This document shows, piece after piece, positions 1 to 15,856 of a DNA stretch of 64,000 nucleotides; the first letter of the stretch is position 1, and each line of letters starts with the position of its first letter. The notes under the pieces were generated by a model. That model was not told the DNA's origin and ran no database searches. It saw only the letters and a list, made by a program, of their open reading frames with translations. The stretch comes from Scleroderma bovista (lineage: Eukaryota; Basidiomycota; Agaricomycetes; Boletales; Sclerodermataceae). Position numbers and translations under genes: made by a program. The stretch lies in NCBI GenBank assembly GCA_037178675.1, contig JAYMGJ010000067.1, positions 1-64,000 of the forward strand, written 5' to 3'.

Positions 1-1026
1 TTTGCTGAGATTGGTTCATTTTATTTATCCACTGACGTGTACGCATGCAATTTCGGTTGCAGATTTTACTGTGCAGGTTGTATCAGATGCTTTCCATGGC
101 AAGGTGGGACAGGCGTTGAACTGAAATGATCGTCATTCACTGTGGATTTTTAGACCACAATGCAACGTCACCGGATGATTTACGCGGCACTGTCAAATGA
201 GCTGGCGCAAGGGCTTCACGCCCTGTCCTTGTGTACCAAGACGCCTGAGGAGGTTGATCCTACGCCGTCCGGTAGTTCCCAATGAGGTTGTGAATGGCCC
301 TGCTTCGGATTCACTAGTTGGTGGTTCTGTGGTTTGACAATCATGAGGAAGCCGTCGTTTAATTAATATGCTACCAAGTGCTGCTCGGATAACCCACTCT
401 GCCACACATACTGCGTTGGGTTTACTTTGGGGATACTGGAGAGACTGAGTCCTTACTTCAGACTTTCGTGACTTAATGGAGAGTGGTCATGGCCAAAAAC
501 CGGCGGGCAGCTTACAAATGTGGGGCAGTTATGGGTCATGCTTATTTACTTGCCATCATGGGTGTTTGATCCGTTACTGCGAATTATCACTCCTGCCGCC
601 CTCTCTAACACAGGGAAACTATGCATGCCTTGCTACGTTTTGGTGTGCGGTATACACGCAGTTGATCACAGTTCATCTGCTGTGTCGAATTCTCCGTATT
701 GTGACCACGGTTTCACCCAGCTAATCCCACAGAATTGTACTGGTCTGATCCTCGTCGAGCGGTACACAGCAGACCCCGGGCGACAATCAAGACGACCGCT
801 GTGAGCTAATTACGTCGTGGATACCGTGCCCATACATCGGCTGCTTTCACTCATCGCATTTGCAGAGGGCCGGTGAAGTGCTTTCCAGGCTCAATGTTTG
901 GTGGATCTCATGATGCAACCACCTCCGTGTCGGCTCATGATTCCCCTGAGGGAGTATAAGACATTGGGGTTATAACCCCTGCAGTGGTCAACAGCACCCC
1001 ACTGTCCCCCACATATCCCATCTTCG
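1..1026. other. Intergenic stretch upstream of the zinc-finger gene
   Basis: Only short overlapping reading frames are present on both strands, none with a recognisable motif or a convincing chain of splice sites. The last 60 bases before the zinc-finger start codon are rich in C and T. No RNA gene is visible. Confidence 0.4.
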
Positions 1027-2109
1027 ATGAGTAGCTTTGGTGGCCGACGAGAGGAAGCGCGACCGACGCTCCCTCCAGTTCGCGATTTATTCCGAGGTAA
1101 GTTCGAGTAAAGTGACCATTGACATGCACGATGTCGGAGCTCTGATACTGCCGTAGAGGAGCTGTCTCGTTCACCTCGACCTCCAGTGAACTCTCCTCCG
1201 CCGTGGATCGTTCCACCTCCTAGTGGGGAACGTGAACCCTACCGGCCATCCCACCGAGCTGGATCTCATACGGACAGTTATCATCACGGTGCTGGCTTCC
1301 AGGTTTGTTCACATCTCACTAGTGTATGTCATCGTTTGCTCAGAACTATTGTAGTCTTCGCCAGCCGGCCCTTCATCTTCATCTTTGCAACCGCGACATG
1401 ACCCGCGTGTCATATCTTACTCAGGGGCGTTCAACGGCCGGGTGGTCGAGATAACTCTCCAACCCCAGGCTTTCATTCACAACATCGTCACACGCGTCAA
1501 GAACGCGGGTCGTTTGATGCAGTGCAACGGAGGCCATCTCGTGATCAAGTCGCTACTTCAGCAGGGCCCCATATGTATTTCAACCAAAGCCCACAACCCT
1601 ATCCTGGAAGCACCTATCCACCCGTTGCAGGAACACCTACTCGTCATGTTGTCCCGGCACCATATTCCGAAAGCCGCATGCAGGTCCAGCACAGGAAACC
1701 ATGACTGGTCCAAGCACCCCTGATACTACCCAATATAGTTCCCCTGCGCCTTCCACTTCTACGATGAAATACGAGTGTGAATACTGTGGAAAAGGCTTTA
1801 CTCGTCCCAGTAGCCTCAAGGTGCGCCATCGGTCGGGGTCTTTCACGATTTCACTGGCTTAGCATTCTTCCACAGATCCATCTCAATAGCCATACAGGAG
1901 AAAAACGTGAGTATTTGTACGTCTCAGGTTTCCCTTTAGCGTATTCTGACGGTAATTCCGTAGCATTCGTTTGCACTTTTGAGGGCTGCGGTCGCAGTTT
2001 TAGTGTACTCAGCAACATGCGTCGGCATGCCAGGGTGCATGTGGAAGTTTCAGGACCCCAAAATGATGCTTCAGGGGACGAGCTCAGTGACCGACATTCC
2101 CCAGCTTAG
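1027..2109 (+). CDS. C2H2 zinc-finger transcription factor (two fingers)
   Basis: Probable nuclear DNA-binding regulator. The ATG at 1027 opens a short exon (MSSFGGRREE...) running into the motif LPPVRDLFRE, typical of the N terminus of basidiomycete C2H2 factors. Introns read as 1097-1156, 1303-1354, 1407-1468, 1821-1875 and 1907-1963, all GT-AG. The two C-terminal fingers are clear: C-x2-C...H-x3-H starting at YECEYCGKGF, a TGEKP linker, then a C-x4-C finger ending HARVH; the protein stops about 20 residues later. The middle is Ser/Pro/Tyr-rich and probably disordered. One join is unresolved: the Tyr/Pro-rich frame ending at 1704 does not match the finger frame starting near 1701. Either a longer intron (1575-1738) is used or there is a small frameshift. 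The finger domain is secure; the N-terminal half is less so. Confidence 0.75.
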
Positions 2110-2868
2110 TATTAACGATATCACGTCCGCTGACAACGTAAGGCTGAATTCTTTAATTCAGAACAAACAAGCTAGTAGCCTATCGCCATTTTATTATTCA
2201 AACATCCCCATAATTTTTAGATCGTATATGCTGATGCTCGCTGTGGACGCTGCCCGTCCTTAGCAGCAACCTGCGTGTAGCATTTGCCAGTGTCCCCATT
2301 CGCTTATTTATTCACATTGTTATATATATCACAGTGATATAGTGCACTGTACCAGATTTCCCTGTAGCATTTTCGCAATAGAGTTATGTATCTTGACATA
2401 GTGTTTCCGTGGAACGCGACTGGGCTGGTTCGTGTTTCTGTTGTCAATGAGGGTTATTCAAAATCTGGATGTCTTGGTTACCCAGCGCGGTAGTAGGCGA
2501 GTCCCCTCCACTGAGTCGGAGCACCTTCTGTCCTTCCTGGCAAGATTAATACCGATACAAGACCTCATTTATTGCAGCAAGGTAGTCTCCCTTCTGTAAC
2601 GTAAGTCTATGATGTGGAAGAGCACGTTCCCAGCATGCAGTGGCAGTGAGTGCATCGTGCGTTGCGACAACGCATACAGCTGCCATCCCCGATGCAACAT
2701 GTTAAGCTTCAAGGGTATTGATTAAAACTCTGTTGGACTGGGCAAGCCAGTCATGTCACCCAGGGGGAGCTTAATACTGGCTGCACGTGGTATCCCAACG
2801 TACACGGGATGAAGAAAAGAAACCTTCACATGAACGCACATTAGAAGTACAAGTCCGTAAGCATGTCG
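2110..2868. other. Convergent 3' intergenic region
   Basis: This lies between the zinc-finger stop codon (+) and the 3' end of the kinase locus (-). It is A/T-rich just after 2270, consistent with 3' untranslated sequence. No coding exon, RNA gene or repeat is recognised. Confidence 0.4.
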
Positions 2869-6454
<3,586 letters not shown>

Positions 6455-7232
6455 CGAGAATTACTATGTAGAATGGCTACCGTGAGAAGGGGCAGCAAAT
6501 TTCTCGTCATTTTCCTCGACGCGATTTGAACCCCAGCGACATCCTCCAAGGATTTCAGCAATGATCTTACCCAATCTTAGATCAAAGGAGTTCATTTCCT
6601 CGACTCGACTCGCCAACGTTCATTCCTTACGCGACACTGTCCAAGATCCTCGATCAGAGCGTCGTCGTCTCTGGTGTCGCGTCCACGTCCTCCAGCGGCG
6701 AGAGCCGGTTTCGGCCAATGCTGCTTCGGGCCTGGTCCATCGGTGGGAAGATCGTGACATGGCTGATGGGGCGTCTGCAAACTTTTCTGCTGACCTCGAG
6801 GCACTGTCCCCTTCTCGCAAGGACAACGCAATGTCCGCGTGTTTAGAATTGACACAGCATTCCATCCGCGTTGCGACTTCCTTGCGGCGAGTTCCTTCTC
6901 TGGACTTCTCCAGCGGAAATATCAAGATTGGCTCCTGTACGACAAGGTTCGTCCGAACTCACTAATGGGGGACCTCTGGTCCCATCTTAACTCCCACTCC
7001 GACGCATTTATTAGAAGGGGCTCATTCCGCACTCATCAACGCCTGGTCATACCCGTGCCCACCCTTGCCCTGCCGTCCACCACACCTCGTGTCGGGCATT
7101 TACCGACCTTCATGTTCTCCTCGTTCATCTAACGGCCCTGATCACTTGTCCGAAGGCTCATAGCCTCTGCCCCCAAAAACACCTCTCATCGTTCATCGGT
7201 GATTAGCACGCCCTGCGCGTGTCCCTTCATAC
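6455..7232. other. Divergent intergenic region, kinase (-) and homeodomain (+)
   Basis: No coding exon is supported. Open frames up to about 130 codons overlap one another on both strands and share no motif with known families. The stretch probably carries the promoters of the two flanking loci. Confidence 0.35.
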
Positions 7233-7308
7233 TTATAAACCGAAATTTCTACGTTCATTGAACTATAATTTTCCTTCCTTCCTCTTTTGCCTATCTGCTT
7301 AACTTACA
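7233..7308 (+). promoter_or_regulatory. Core promoter of the homeodomain locus
   Basis: A TATA-like TTATAAA at 7233-7239 is followed by a C/T-rich stretch (TTCCTTCCTTCCTC) about 40 bases before the ATG at 7309. This is the usual layout of a fungal core promoter and start-site region. The assignment is by appearance only. Confidence 0.4.
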
Positions 7309-8779
7309 ATGACGACCCCGAGGGACGATCGTATGTACGGGAATGTCAAAACTCGTAGAAGCCCTCCAGGAGGGGTGTCGCAAAGTAGTGGTTTCTTTCA
7401 GCAGGGACAGGGTGGGCGAACTGTGCTCCCTCCTCTTTCTTCAGCTTTTCCAACCTCCTCACGTTCTCCAGGTCTGTTTTTTTTTACATAGTGTTCATGC
7501 AATATGCTCAACCTGATGCTCCTCGCGTATAGTGCCCGGCCATTATCCTAATCCGTATTCGCAGACCCCGGCCATCCCCTGCGAAAGCCGAGCACAGTGC
7601 GTCGGCTTACCACCAGTGGCCCCCATCAACCTCCCGTGCGTAGCCCCGCACTTGTGTCTGACGATGACTGACGACCCTCGATGAAGCCGTTACTACCGCG
7701 CAACCGCATTCATCTACCATTTATGAGCAATGTGACTCAAGATACCAAGAGGCATGTGGATCATATCAGCAGCGCCCGTCACCCTCAATGTCCACCGCCC
7801 CCCCATGGATCCCGTCAGCTTCCTCCCCTTAGCGTCCATTCGCCTATGGTGAGAGACGACCGGTCCCAGGGCGCCAATTATGGCTCTGTAGGACCACAGA
7901 TACAATATTGTGACATTCGGTCCCCCCACCGCTACGTATCCTACGGAGTACACCCAATATCAACACCAAACGCCGTACTCTTACCCCTCCAGTTCCCGAT
8001 CCACGCAGTCATGCGTTCCCCCTGCCTCATCTCCCTCACCACTGTCATCAAATCTCTCTCGTCTATCCACAAGAGCGTGGGCTTCCGGCTTCAGTCGATC
8101 CACCTTACCCCCGGGGTCCAGTGACGGGCTTACCGCTCAGTCAAGAACCGGTATCAGTACTAACCACGCCAGAAGAACCCGTGATCAAAAAGAAGCGTAA
8201 GAGAGCTGACGCTGCGCAATTGAAGGTGTTGAATGAAACATATGCGCGTACGGCATTTCCATCAACCGAGGAGCGTGCTGAATTGGCCAGGAAACTTGAC
8301 ATGTCGGCCCGGAGTGTTCAAATATGGTAGGACGAAGGCATGTTTTCTTTCGGTCTCACTTACCAATGGAAACAGGTTTCAAAATAAAAGACAGGCCGCG
8401 CGTCAGACGAGTCGCCAGGCCTCAAGTTCCACCAATAATGCGTCGCGGCATCAACCCTTTGCGATGACGTCGCAAGCGAATGACCTGACGCATGCATCGA
8501 GTCGCCAAGCCTCGGGTTCCACGCGGTATCAATCCTTTACTCCGACGTCGCAAGCGGATGACCCAACGCACAACATCGAGCCGCCAACCCTCGGGGTCCA
8601 CACGGTATCAATCCTTTGCTCCGACGTCGCAGGCGAATGACCCGACGCACGCATTGTGCGGCGGTGGCACGAGCTCGGCCAGTGTCTCTCCGCAGCAGTA
8701 CTTGCCCCACTCGGATTCACGTCCGCCTGGTTCCCAAGACACTGGGCAGTCGAGACACTGGGATATCGATCGAAGATGA
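7309..8779 (+). pseudogene. Homeodomain transcription factor locus, frame interrupted outside the homeobox
   Basis: The homeobox is intact: a basic lead (KKKRKRADAAQLKVLNE), helix blocks TAFPSTEERAELARKL and MSARSVQIW, then FQNKRQAARQ, with a GT-AG intron splitting the recognition helix codon W near 8327-8376. This is a typical (non-TALE) homeodomain. The N terminus (MTTPRDDRMYGN...LPPLSSAFPTSSRSP, from 7309) and middle blocks (AYHQWPPSTSR; TEYTQYQHQTPYSYPSSS; LPLSQEPVSVLTTPEEP) also look coding, but they lie in different frames. Apparent extra bases occur in a C run at 7576-7579, near 7640, near 7670, near 7835 and in CTTACC at 8129-8134. The C-terminal part is a tandem repeat with a further frame change near 8571. 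It is either a decaying gene or an indel-rich assembly of a live one. The homeobox itself has no damage. Confidence 0.6.
8409..8650 (+). repeat. Three tandem copies of a roughly 80-bp coding repeat
   Basis: Units begin near 8409, 8493 and 8572. Each encodes a version of SRQASGSTRYQSFTPTSQA followed by DDPTH. Unit 1 is the most diverged (NNASRHQPF in place of STRYQSF); units 2 and 3 are nearly identical. One extra base at the junction of units 2 and 3 changes frame. The repeat follows the homeobox directly and would encode a Ser/Thr/Gln-rich tail. Confidence 0.8.
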
Positions 8780-10664
8780 TCCTCGATCGTATTGGCTTGT
8801 GAATGTGAATTCATAGATTCGTGATTTCTTTGGCTCGGCATATATTTGCTAGGACAGTAATCCTTCATTTTATTTTTTCTAAGTTACATGTGCACCCTTA
8901 ATATTGTAAATACCCCCCCGTCTATTTGAGTCCCACGTACCTTCATGTTTCCTCTTCGGTGTATGCACAGAGTAGTCCCGCGTAATGAACCCCTGTTCTT
9001 CATAGGGTTGAACCCAGAATGTTGTTCTATTACACCCGTCATTCCTGTTTGTGGAGCTGTGAACGCTGTGGTGCTACGAATCACTCAATCTTGCAGCCGA
9101 TTGATAACATCACAGATTGTGAGGGCGTGTACGTACATAGGCGATAAGATACACGAGGCTGAACATTCAGAGTTTATTTGCCTGGTGCCCCCTATCTGAG
9201 AGTTGGTGGAGGGCGAACATGGCTACAATGTAATGAGTTGGATGACAGACAGCTTAGGCGGGGTCATTTCACGTCGGACTCAGGTGGAAAGACCTTTGCG
9301 CGTTGACATGGCTACAGCTGCTTCGCATTCCAACAGATGGCAACAGCTTCGTCGAGTACCTCTTCCAAGATTAAAAGTAAGCCCTGACCCGAGCAGCACT
9401 TAATCAAGTCGACCGAGCAAGTTAAGTTTAAGTAGCTTGAACTCTTCTATGAAAATATAAAATTAAGTTTGTGGCGTCCTGCAGTCTCATATCTCGGCAG
9501 CATTGCCAGTAAGAAGGCCCCTACCCAGTAATGCCTCACAGATCCGACCATCGAGGGAGCCAAACTAAACCAAGCGGTCCCTAGGTCTCGACAAAAAAGA
9601 TATCCGTCGCGATGGGTTCGCACTTGGACGAACTCGAGGAGACAAATTCTTTCTTTAAGATCCACTCCGGACGGAAGCAAATTACTTTGTTGTTACTGTA
9701 TTCAGAAAAAGGTAATCTCAGATCGACATCATGATAACTTCGGACCTCACACACCGCATAGCTTGAATCATATCCACCGCTGGGGGCAGGAGTCGCCGCG
9801 GACAGAAACCAGCTCTTATCGACACCCTTCGACCGGACTTATCTTCAGTTCCTATCTCCCTCCGTCTTCCCAAATCCAACTTCCATGTCAGCCGAAAAAC
9901 CGCATTTGGTTGCGAACAGCCAAGACACTCGTTTCTAGAATGGGCCGTGGTATTTGCATCACGCCCACTGGGAATTTTAACCGCATCAGCAGATACTCCT
10001 TCTTTGATCACTAGACCAGCGTCGACGCACCAAGTCTCCAAGGCTGTCCATCCGAAACGAGCCTAGGGAAGGCCGCCCAAGGATTAAAGGGGGAAGGCAA
10101 TTCGAAATTGCGTGAGTAGGGCGTGAATGAGTTAATTACATCACTGATCGGTGCACCGCAAAGGGCAGTCCCTGATTACTCCAACAGGCCTCGTATTTCT
10201 CTCATGGTCACAGCAACCTTCCGACTTTGTCGCTATGTGAGTCGTCGAACCTAGTGCGCCATATCTCCATCCAAAGCTGTGTGGAAAGATATCCCAGCGT
10301 CAGAATTTTCTTTGGAACATCACATCGGGCCAAACTTGCCAACATTGTCAATGTCATACTGGGGAGGATCTAGATAAGGTCATCTTTGAACGGATTCTAC
10401 CCATCAACAGCCGTCAGGAAGTGGCATTGGGCATGGATTTCAAAACGAGGACCCTGGGAGGAGCACAGTGCTCAGGATGCTCACAGGAAGGGTTTCCCGA
10501 TGTCTCTCGCCAGTTTCACGATTTTAGTTTCGAAGTGGAAAATAGGTTATCTCTGGTCACCATATCCCATTCACGGATTCGGAATGCGAATAACCTCCGT
10601 GAGTCATATTAACAGTCTGCTTCTTGGTCATATCACGAAGCTCTGAGAAGCTATCTCATTCCAC
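8780..10664. other. Gene-poor stretch with possible coding fragments
   Basis: No gene can be supported. A plus-strand frame around 10300-10610 has a cysteine group (CQHCQC) and a later CSGC, which could be a zinc-binding remnant. A minus-strand frame at 9718-10041 is open for 107 codons but matches nothing known to me. No transposase, reverse transcriptase or terminal repeat was found. Confidence 0.3.
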
Positions 10665-11345
10665 TTACTGACACAGATTACGCTCTGAGTTAGGTAAAAG
10701 AAATCCAGGGGCTTGTTCTCCAAGAAAAGAAGCCTCGCCATCCAGGCGGTTAGGTACTGCCACACGAACGAGCAGCTCGAAACCCACGCCCCTCAACGAC
10801 CGGGAATGGTCACTGGCAGGAACACCGCGTCACATCAACAGCGGAAACATAGCATCGACAGAAGAAGTGGTGTCTGCATCGCCTTCGTTGTGAGAGGTAT
10901 GTAGGGTATCTCCCAACTCCAACGTCATTTTCAAGGCTAGTCCGAGTAGTGTCGGCTGCAAGGACTTGTCAACCCTTTGTACGTCATGCACCAACCGTCG
11001 ACATAGAGACTCAAGCGGCGCTTGGGAAGGTGGAAACTGACAGGAGATCGCATTACCTCCAATATTTATTGTTCGATCGAATGACACATGAAAGCCTATT
11101 TCCCTGATCAAATCAGCCAGACACCCGAGTAATGTCTTACTACGTAACCACATTTCAGGAGCGAGTTGCCCAGTGGAGGAAATCATAAAGCCGGTCAACG
11201 TAAACAGAGTGGTTGCTACGAAACCCAATGTCCTCAGGTATCCGTTTCAATGCTCTAGTGGGTAACTGGCCATCAACAGTTCTCAGGAATCGGACGCCAA
11301 TTCTTAGCCCATGCAAACCTGTAATTTGTGTAGCTGCTATTGTGG
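10665..11345 (-). pseudogene. Possible degraded unknown gene
   Basis: The minus strand holds protein-like stretches in shifting frames: about 11160-11345 (contains TRALKRIPEDIGFRSN and YVDRLYDFLHW), then 10830-11160 in another frame (LADLIREIGFHVSF; LCRRLVHDVQRVDK), then a TGA at about 10830 and a further open stretch to 10667 in the same frame. Composition and continuity suggest one former coding sequence. I do not recognise the family. It may instead be chance open frames. Confidence 0.3.
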
Positions 11346-11395
11346 TTATGCAAAGAATTTGAGGTCCATGACTTCACTCGACGAGTCTGTAAATC

Positions 11396-13135
11396 TTAGA
11401 TAGTACCGTTCCTCATGTTATTAAACTGGCTCCGTTCATATCTGAGCCAGTTGGGACTCTGGTCCAGCGGCCCCATGGCATCTTTGACGATCTTCACGAG
11501 GCTCATCCCAGGAACAGGGTCTTTGCCATGCCCTCCCTCCATTCCTTCCCTGTGGGACCCCTTGTCACCACTAAGCTCCCAAAACATACTTCCACCTAGG
11601 CCATGTTCGCGAATCCATCGACCTTTCATAGCGGCTACAGCTTCATTATCGAAGCTAATCATTTCTTTCTTCTGGTGGTCGTATGACCAGCTTGCCATTG
11701 CGTGGCGGTCTTCAAGCACGTGGGATCCAGGGAGGGGAAGCGTACGATAGTCGTAGACCCCCTTTTCCCAGCTTCCTTGGCCCAACCCAGAAAACGAGGT
11801 ACCAGGACCTGCAGTGTTCATGAAGCTCCTTCCGTAGAGTGGAATACCTAATACGAGTTTATGTGCCGCGACGCCGTTGGTCCTGTACCACGTGACTGCA
11901 TCTGCAGAATTAATTGGCGGGCCATGCACATTTGCTTGATGGTTGGCAGTGCGATCCCAAGAACCGGCTGCAAAGTGCTCTCAGGTGAACACCACACACA
12001 GCTGAAAAATAAGCTTACAATAGTCATATGCCATCAGGTTCCAGAAGTCGAGATAAGGATCCATTCCACGAATGTCGAGAACCTTGTAATTACTTGGACC
12101 ACAAGGCGCAGCAATCTGAGAACATCGTCGGAATAAGTGTGAACCACTTGCAACGATACTCACAGTCAGCAGGAACTTGTGCTGGATGTGCTTGTGCCTG
12201 GCGTGCTGGTCAAGAGCTTGCCTGAGCTCCTTTAGAAGCTCGCGATACCCGGCTGCTTGCGTGGGATTCGATGGATATTCATAATCGACATCTAGTCCAT
12301 CCAAACCGCAGTCTTCCAGTAATTTAACGGCAGAATTAACAAAAGTGGCTCGGGTGGTAGGATTAATCACGACGGGGTGGAAAGAGGAAGAGTACGTCCA
12401 TCCACCAATGGACAGTAAAACTTTGAGGTGGCGATTCTGCTGCTTGAGTTTGTAGATTGCTTTGAAATTGCCATACAGGTTGGTTCCAGGTTCATTCCAA
12501 GAGTCACCAGGGTAGTGGATATCCTTATCCGCCCACGGATCGGACAGGATTACCTCGCCAGTTCCCGCATTCACATTGGCAAAGGCATATAGTAAGTGAC
12601 TGCATTATTTTAGCATGCGAAAGGCGTGAACCAGGCAGAGGCGTACGTGAGGTCTTGGGCGGGAATCAAAGATGGCGGAAACTTGCGGCCGTATATCCCC
12701 CTAGAACAACTTGAGTATCGACTCGATGCAAATCGCAAGCTGGCCATACCAGTTGACAAAGCTATCAGTGGAGACGTGTTCAATCTGTCAGGCCAGCCTA
12801 GTCAGAGCATACATTACTTACTATCCAACGCTGTATTTGCCACCGGATCCCATGGTTGGTACCTCTGTTGATGATGGAGCTGGTGCTAGTGGTACCTCAG
12901 AAGGGGGCAGTTGGGGAATTTGTTGGCTGCTGAGTTCTGTGCGAGTTGAATCCGGGAACAGGAAGCCTTGGAGGACAGGAAACCAGCCAACTTTATACGC
13001 CCCAAGTGTGATGAGGCAAAGGGTTGTACACACGATAAGCGCTCTACGAATGGAGTAAGGAGCGATAGGCTCAGGAGGGTTATTGACGACTGCCGGACTG
13101 TCCTCGTCCGCAGGGAGTGATTGGTAGGAAGTCAT
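11396..13135 (-). CDS. GH18 chitinase with N-terminal membrane anchor
   Basis: Hydrolyses beta-1,4 links in chitin, probably in wall remodelling. The start at 13135 (MTSYQSLPADEDS) gives a short cytoplasmic tail, one membrane span at about residues 31-50 and no signal peptidase pattern, so it should be a type II membrane protein. The GH18 barrel follows: GYFVNWGIYGRKFPPS, LLSIGGWTYSSSF, the catalytic DGLDVDYEYP (DxxDxDxE, near 12274-12300), WNLMAYDYSGSWD, GIPLYGRSF and GSMFWELSGD. Introns are canonical, and a 12-nt microexon (12750-12761) supplies the F-V-N-W step between introns 12762-12831 and 12701-12749. A GTGAGT...TTCTCAG intron splits FLLT from IAAPCGP. No frame lesion was seen. The C terminus lacks a chitin-binding module. 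Confidence 0.9.
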
Positions 13136-15856
13136 GACTCATGGCGAGATTTGAATTGAATATAAACATACTACATACTACAAAACTAACGAGTTAACGA
13201 GGGCAGAGTCTCAGCCCTTTCGCCCTATTACGATTGTGTGGTGGAGCAGGTTGCACCTGTGCTCCCTGGCACGCGTGTTTTCAGGCTGCGTCATACCTTG
13301 CTCCATTTCTTCATTTTGTCTTGGCGAGCGGCGGTCGCACATCTCCTTTCTGACCTACATAAAAGATATCACCCCCGAAGCAATATCCACTTTGGTACAT
13401 CTCGGGGTCAACCGGTTCGTCTTCGAAGCGGTTAGTCGATGCGAAGTAGAGTAATTGTACGCTCCTAGGAATTTCGACCTTACATGTGTGTCATGAAAAG
13501 GGATGGCATGCCGCTTGATGGGCCGTGACACGGAAGCCATTTCGAGGGTGCATTGACGGGTAAAGAAGTGCCACACGACGTCAGCGGGCCCCATGGCCCG
13601 TCTCCAGCTAACCTCCAGGTAGTACATAAGGGGCGATTCGCCCCGAAGAACGGGCATTCAAATGAAAAGTGTATGATTCTGATTCGTTGGACATGGCAAT
13701 CCCAGCGTGTTCCTGTGACAAAGCATGCTATCAAGATCGACAAAAATAGCATTGGAGGCCCATGCAGGAAGGATCCAACGCCTGAAGGATGGAGCAGCGC
13801 CGTAAGACAGGAGCCATACCGTTCGGACGCTACACGCCGACATTCGTCTAGACCTATTAATTGCTGATGAAGAGATGTTCTTGTTCGTATGGGGCAAGTA
13901 TGTGTTCAGGATCTGGGAGTGGTGTGCAAGTCAAGCTCGAACAAACTTAGCGCGACATGGACGGTGCATAGCCCTAAGTATTGTATGATCAGAATGCGGC
14001 GAGTACGGAAGCGAAGAGGTACCACTTCCATAAGATAGAGTAATAGCTTGTATGCCACTGATCCCCATGATTCGATGGGAAGGCTGATAGCTCCATGTCA
14101 GTTTGCTTGTTTGGAAGAGGGAGCGCATGTAACAGCAGGGTTACAACGTGCAGGACGGAATTGACTGATTTTCTCCATCTCTGCGCTGCTGAGTGTATGA
14201 TTAACTTTTCTCCGGCCATGTCCTTCTGTCGTGGTCTTAGGCCATGATTTTCAAGCCCTCTTGCTATAGAGCGTACTACAAACTTGTGTAAAGTCGCTGG
14301 ACCTGCAGGAGGACCAAGACTTACCTTGAAATTTGGGGGCACGGCTGGATCCGAGGGAACACCATGACGATTCAGCGATTCGGAGCGCAGACATGTCCAG
14401 TTCAAGTTAAGGGTTCACTCCACCTGAAGGTAAACCAAAAATGAAGGCAAACGTCGCAGCCTGGTCCAACATTTCGTATTTTAATCATTGAGCGATTGCA
14501 CAAGCTCGAAGTCTTGACTTGAAAACCATTATTTCTCCTGGAACAGTCAGCGCAGTGACTTGAAGTGCACTATCAACCTACACAGGCGTAGAACAGCCCA
14601 CAGACACCGGGTATGGCTACTTGGTTTGTATCCAGATGAGCACTAGAGGGAGGGTGCACATAGTGACATACTTGTCATGTTATGGGCGCTGAGCATGGAA
14701 AGCGAGTACACTGAGACGTACGAAGAGTCAAATAGTATCAGTTTTCTCGAATACAGAATTGCAAGGCAGTAGCTGGTGTCCTGTGTTGAAGGTCGTATCA
14801 GAGCGATTTGGAGGCAAGAGAGTACGTATACCAGCGTGCAGCGAATGGAAAAGGACAGTTTCACTACCCACGACTGTGATACATTCCGTCATCTTCGAGA
14901 ACCTCACAGGACAAAAATCATGAGGCGGTACAATGAACAGAAACCAACCCAAACATCCGCAGCTCGGTTCTAGCCAGACTTGGAAAGCATGATCTCAGGC
15001 AGTGCCAGCCAGGGTGGGTCCTTCATTTTAATGGAAAATATATTAAATGGATCCAGGACATTCTGACAGGGAAAATAGGAGAACGTCGACCTGAGTTTTC
15101 GAAAAAGACCCCGGAACTGTTTACCACAAAAGTGAGGTTATGGTTCAGAATTTCAGAGTCAAACTTGAAAGCCGTCACACACATACATTGAAACGTTCGC
15201 ATAGACACCTTCCGGAAGGGAGCAGAAACCTGCAAGTCGGTTATCTCGAGAGCTTGGATCCGGGACGCATAGAGTATTGCTGTGCCGGGAAGGGCGTGTT
15301 CCTGCGTGATTGGACTGTGTGGCTTGTCTAGTTCTGCGGTAAATCTGTTGAGTTTGCATTGTTTTGCGGATGTAATAGGAGCAAACCGGTATGATCAAGC
15401 CCACGTTCGAATATAGTGTACCGGCTGCGAGAGACGATCAATCTTCGTGGTACGAGCAAGGACGAACAAGGAGTCCACAGGATTGGCGATGTCGAAAGTA
15501 GCGATCGCACATTTTAATAGCTATACGACGTTTGATGCCGAGGTGAAATCTCACACAAAAGGGGATGAACGTGTCTGGATGTTACATCCATACAGAATAT
15601 TTCGAAACCGCACCTTTTCTTTTTACCGATATTTTCACAATACGGTGCCTGGGTAAAGCATCGCCTAGCATGTGTTGCCATGTTCAAGACCTTCTATCGT
15701 GAAGGGTATATCGATAACGCGTGCACGCAGAAGAGCTGAATAAGGACGTCTGCAGCCTACTAGTGACAATCCAAATACCAGTGAAAAGTAGAATTGCATC
15801 ATAGGAGGTTGTGCCATGTGTGATGCAACGATGAATACACAATAACAGTGTATCTT
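13136..15856. other. Gene-poor intergenic region
   Basis: This is 2.7 kb between the chitinase start (-) and the 3' end of the DUF3128 gene (-). Frames up to 138 codons exist (for example minus 13989-14405), but none shows family motifs or plausible splicing. The first 50 bases upstream of the chitinase ATG are A/T-rich on the plus strand and may hold its promoter. No repeat or RNA gene is evident. Confidence 0.35.

Noticed and set aside
7309..8779. Homeodomain locus as a mating-type (HD1/HD2) locus
   Set aside because: It is a single typical homeodomain gene with WFQNKR. There is no divergent HD partner and no mitochondrial intermediate peptidase gene beside it.
13236..13867. Open frames on both strands upstream of the chitinase
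   Set aside because: They mirror each other on opposite strands and contain no recognisable domain, so I could not choose a real coding strand.
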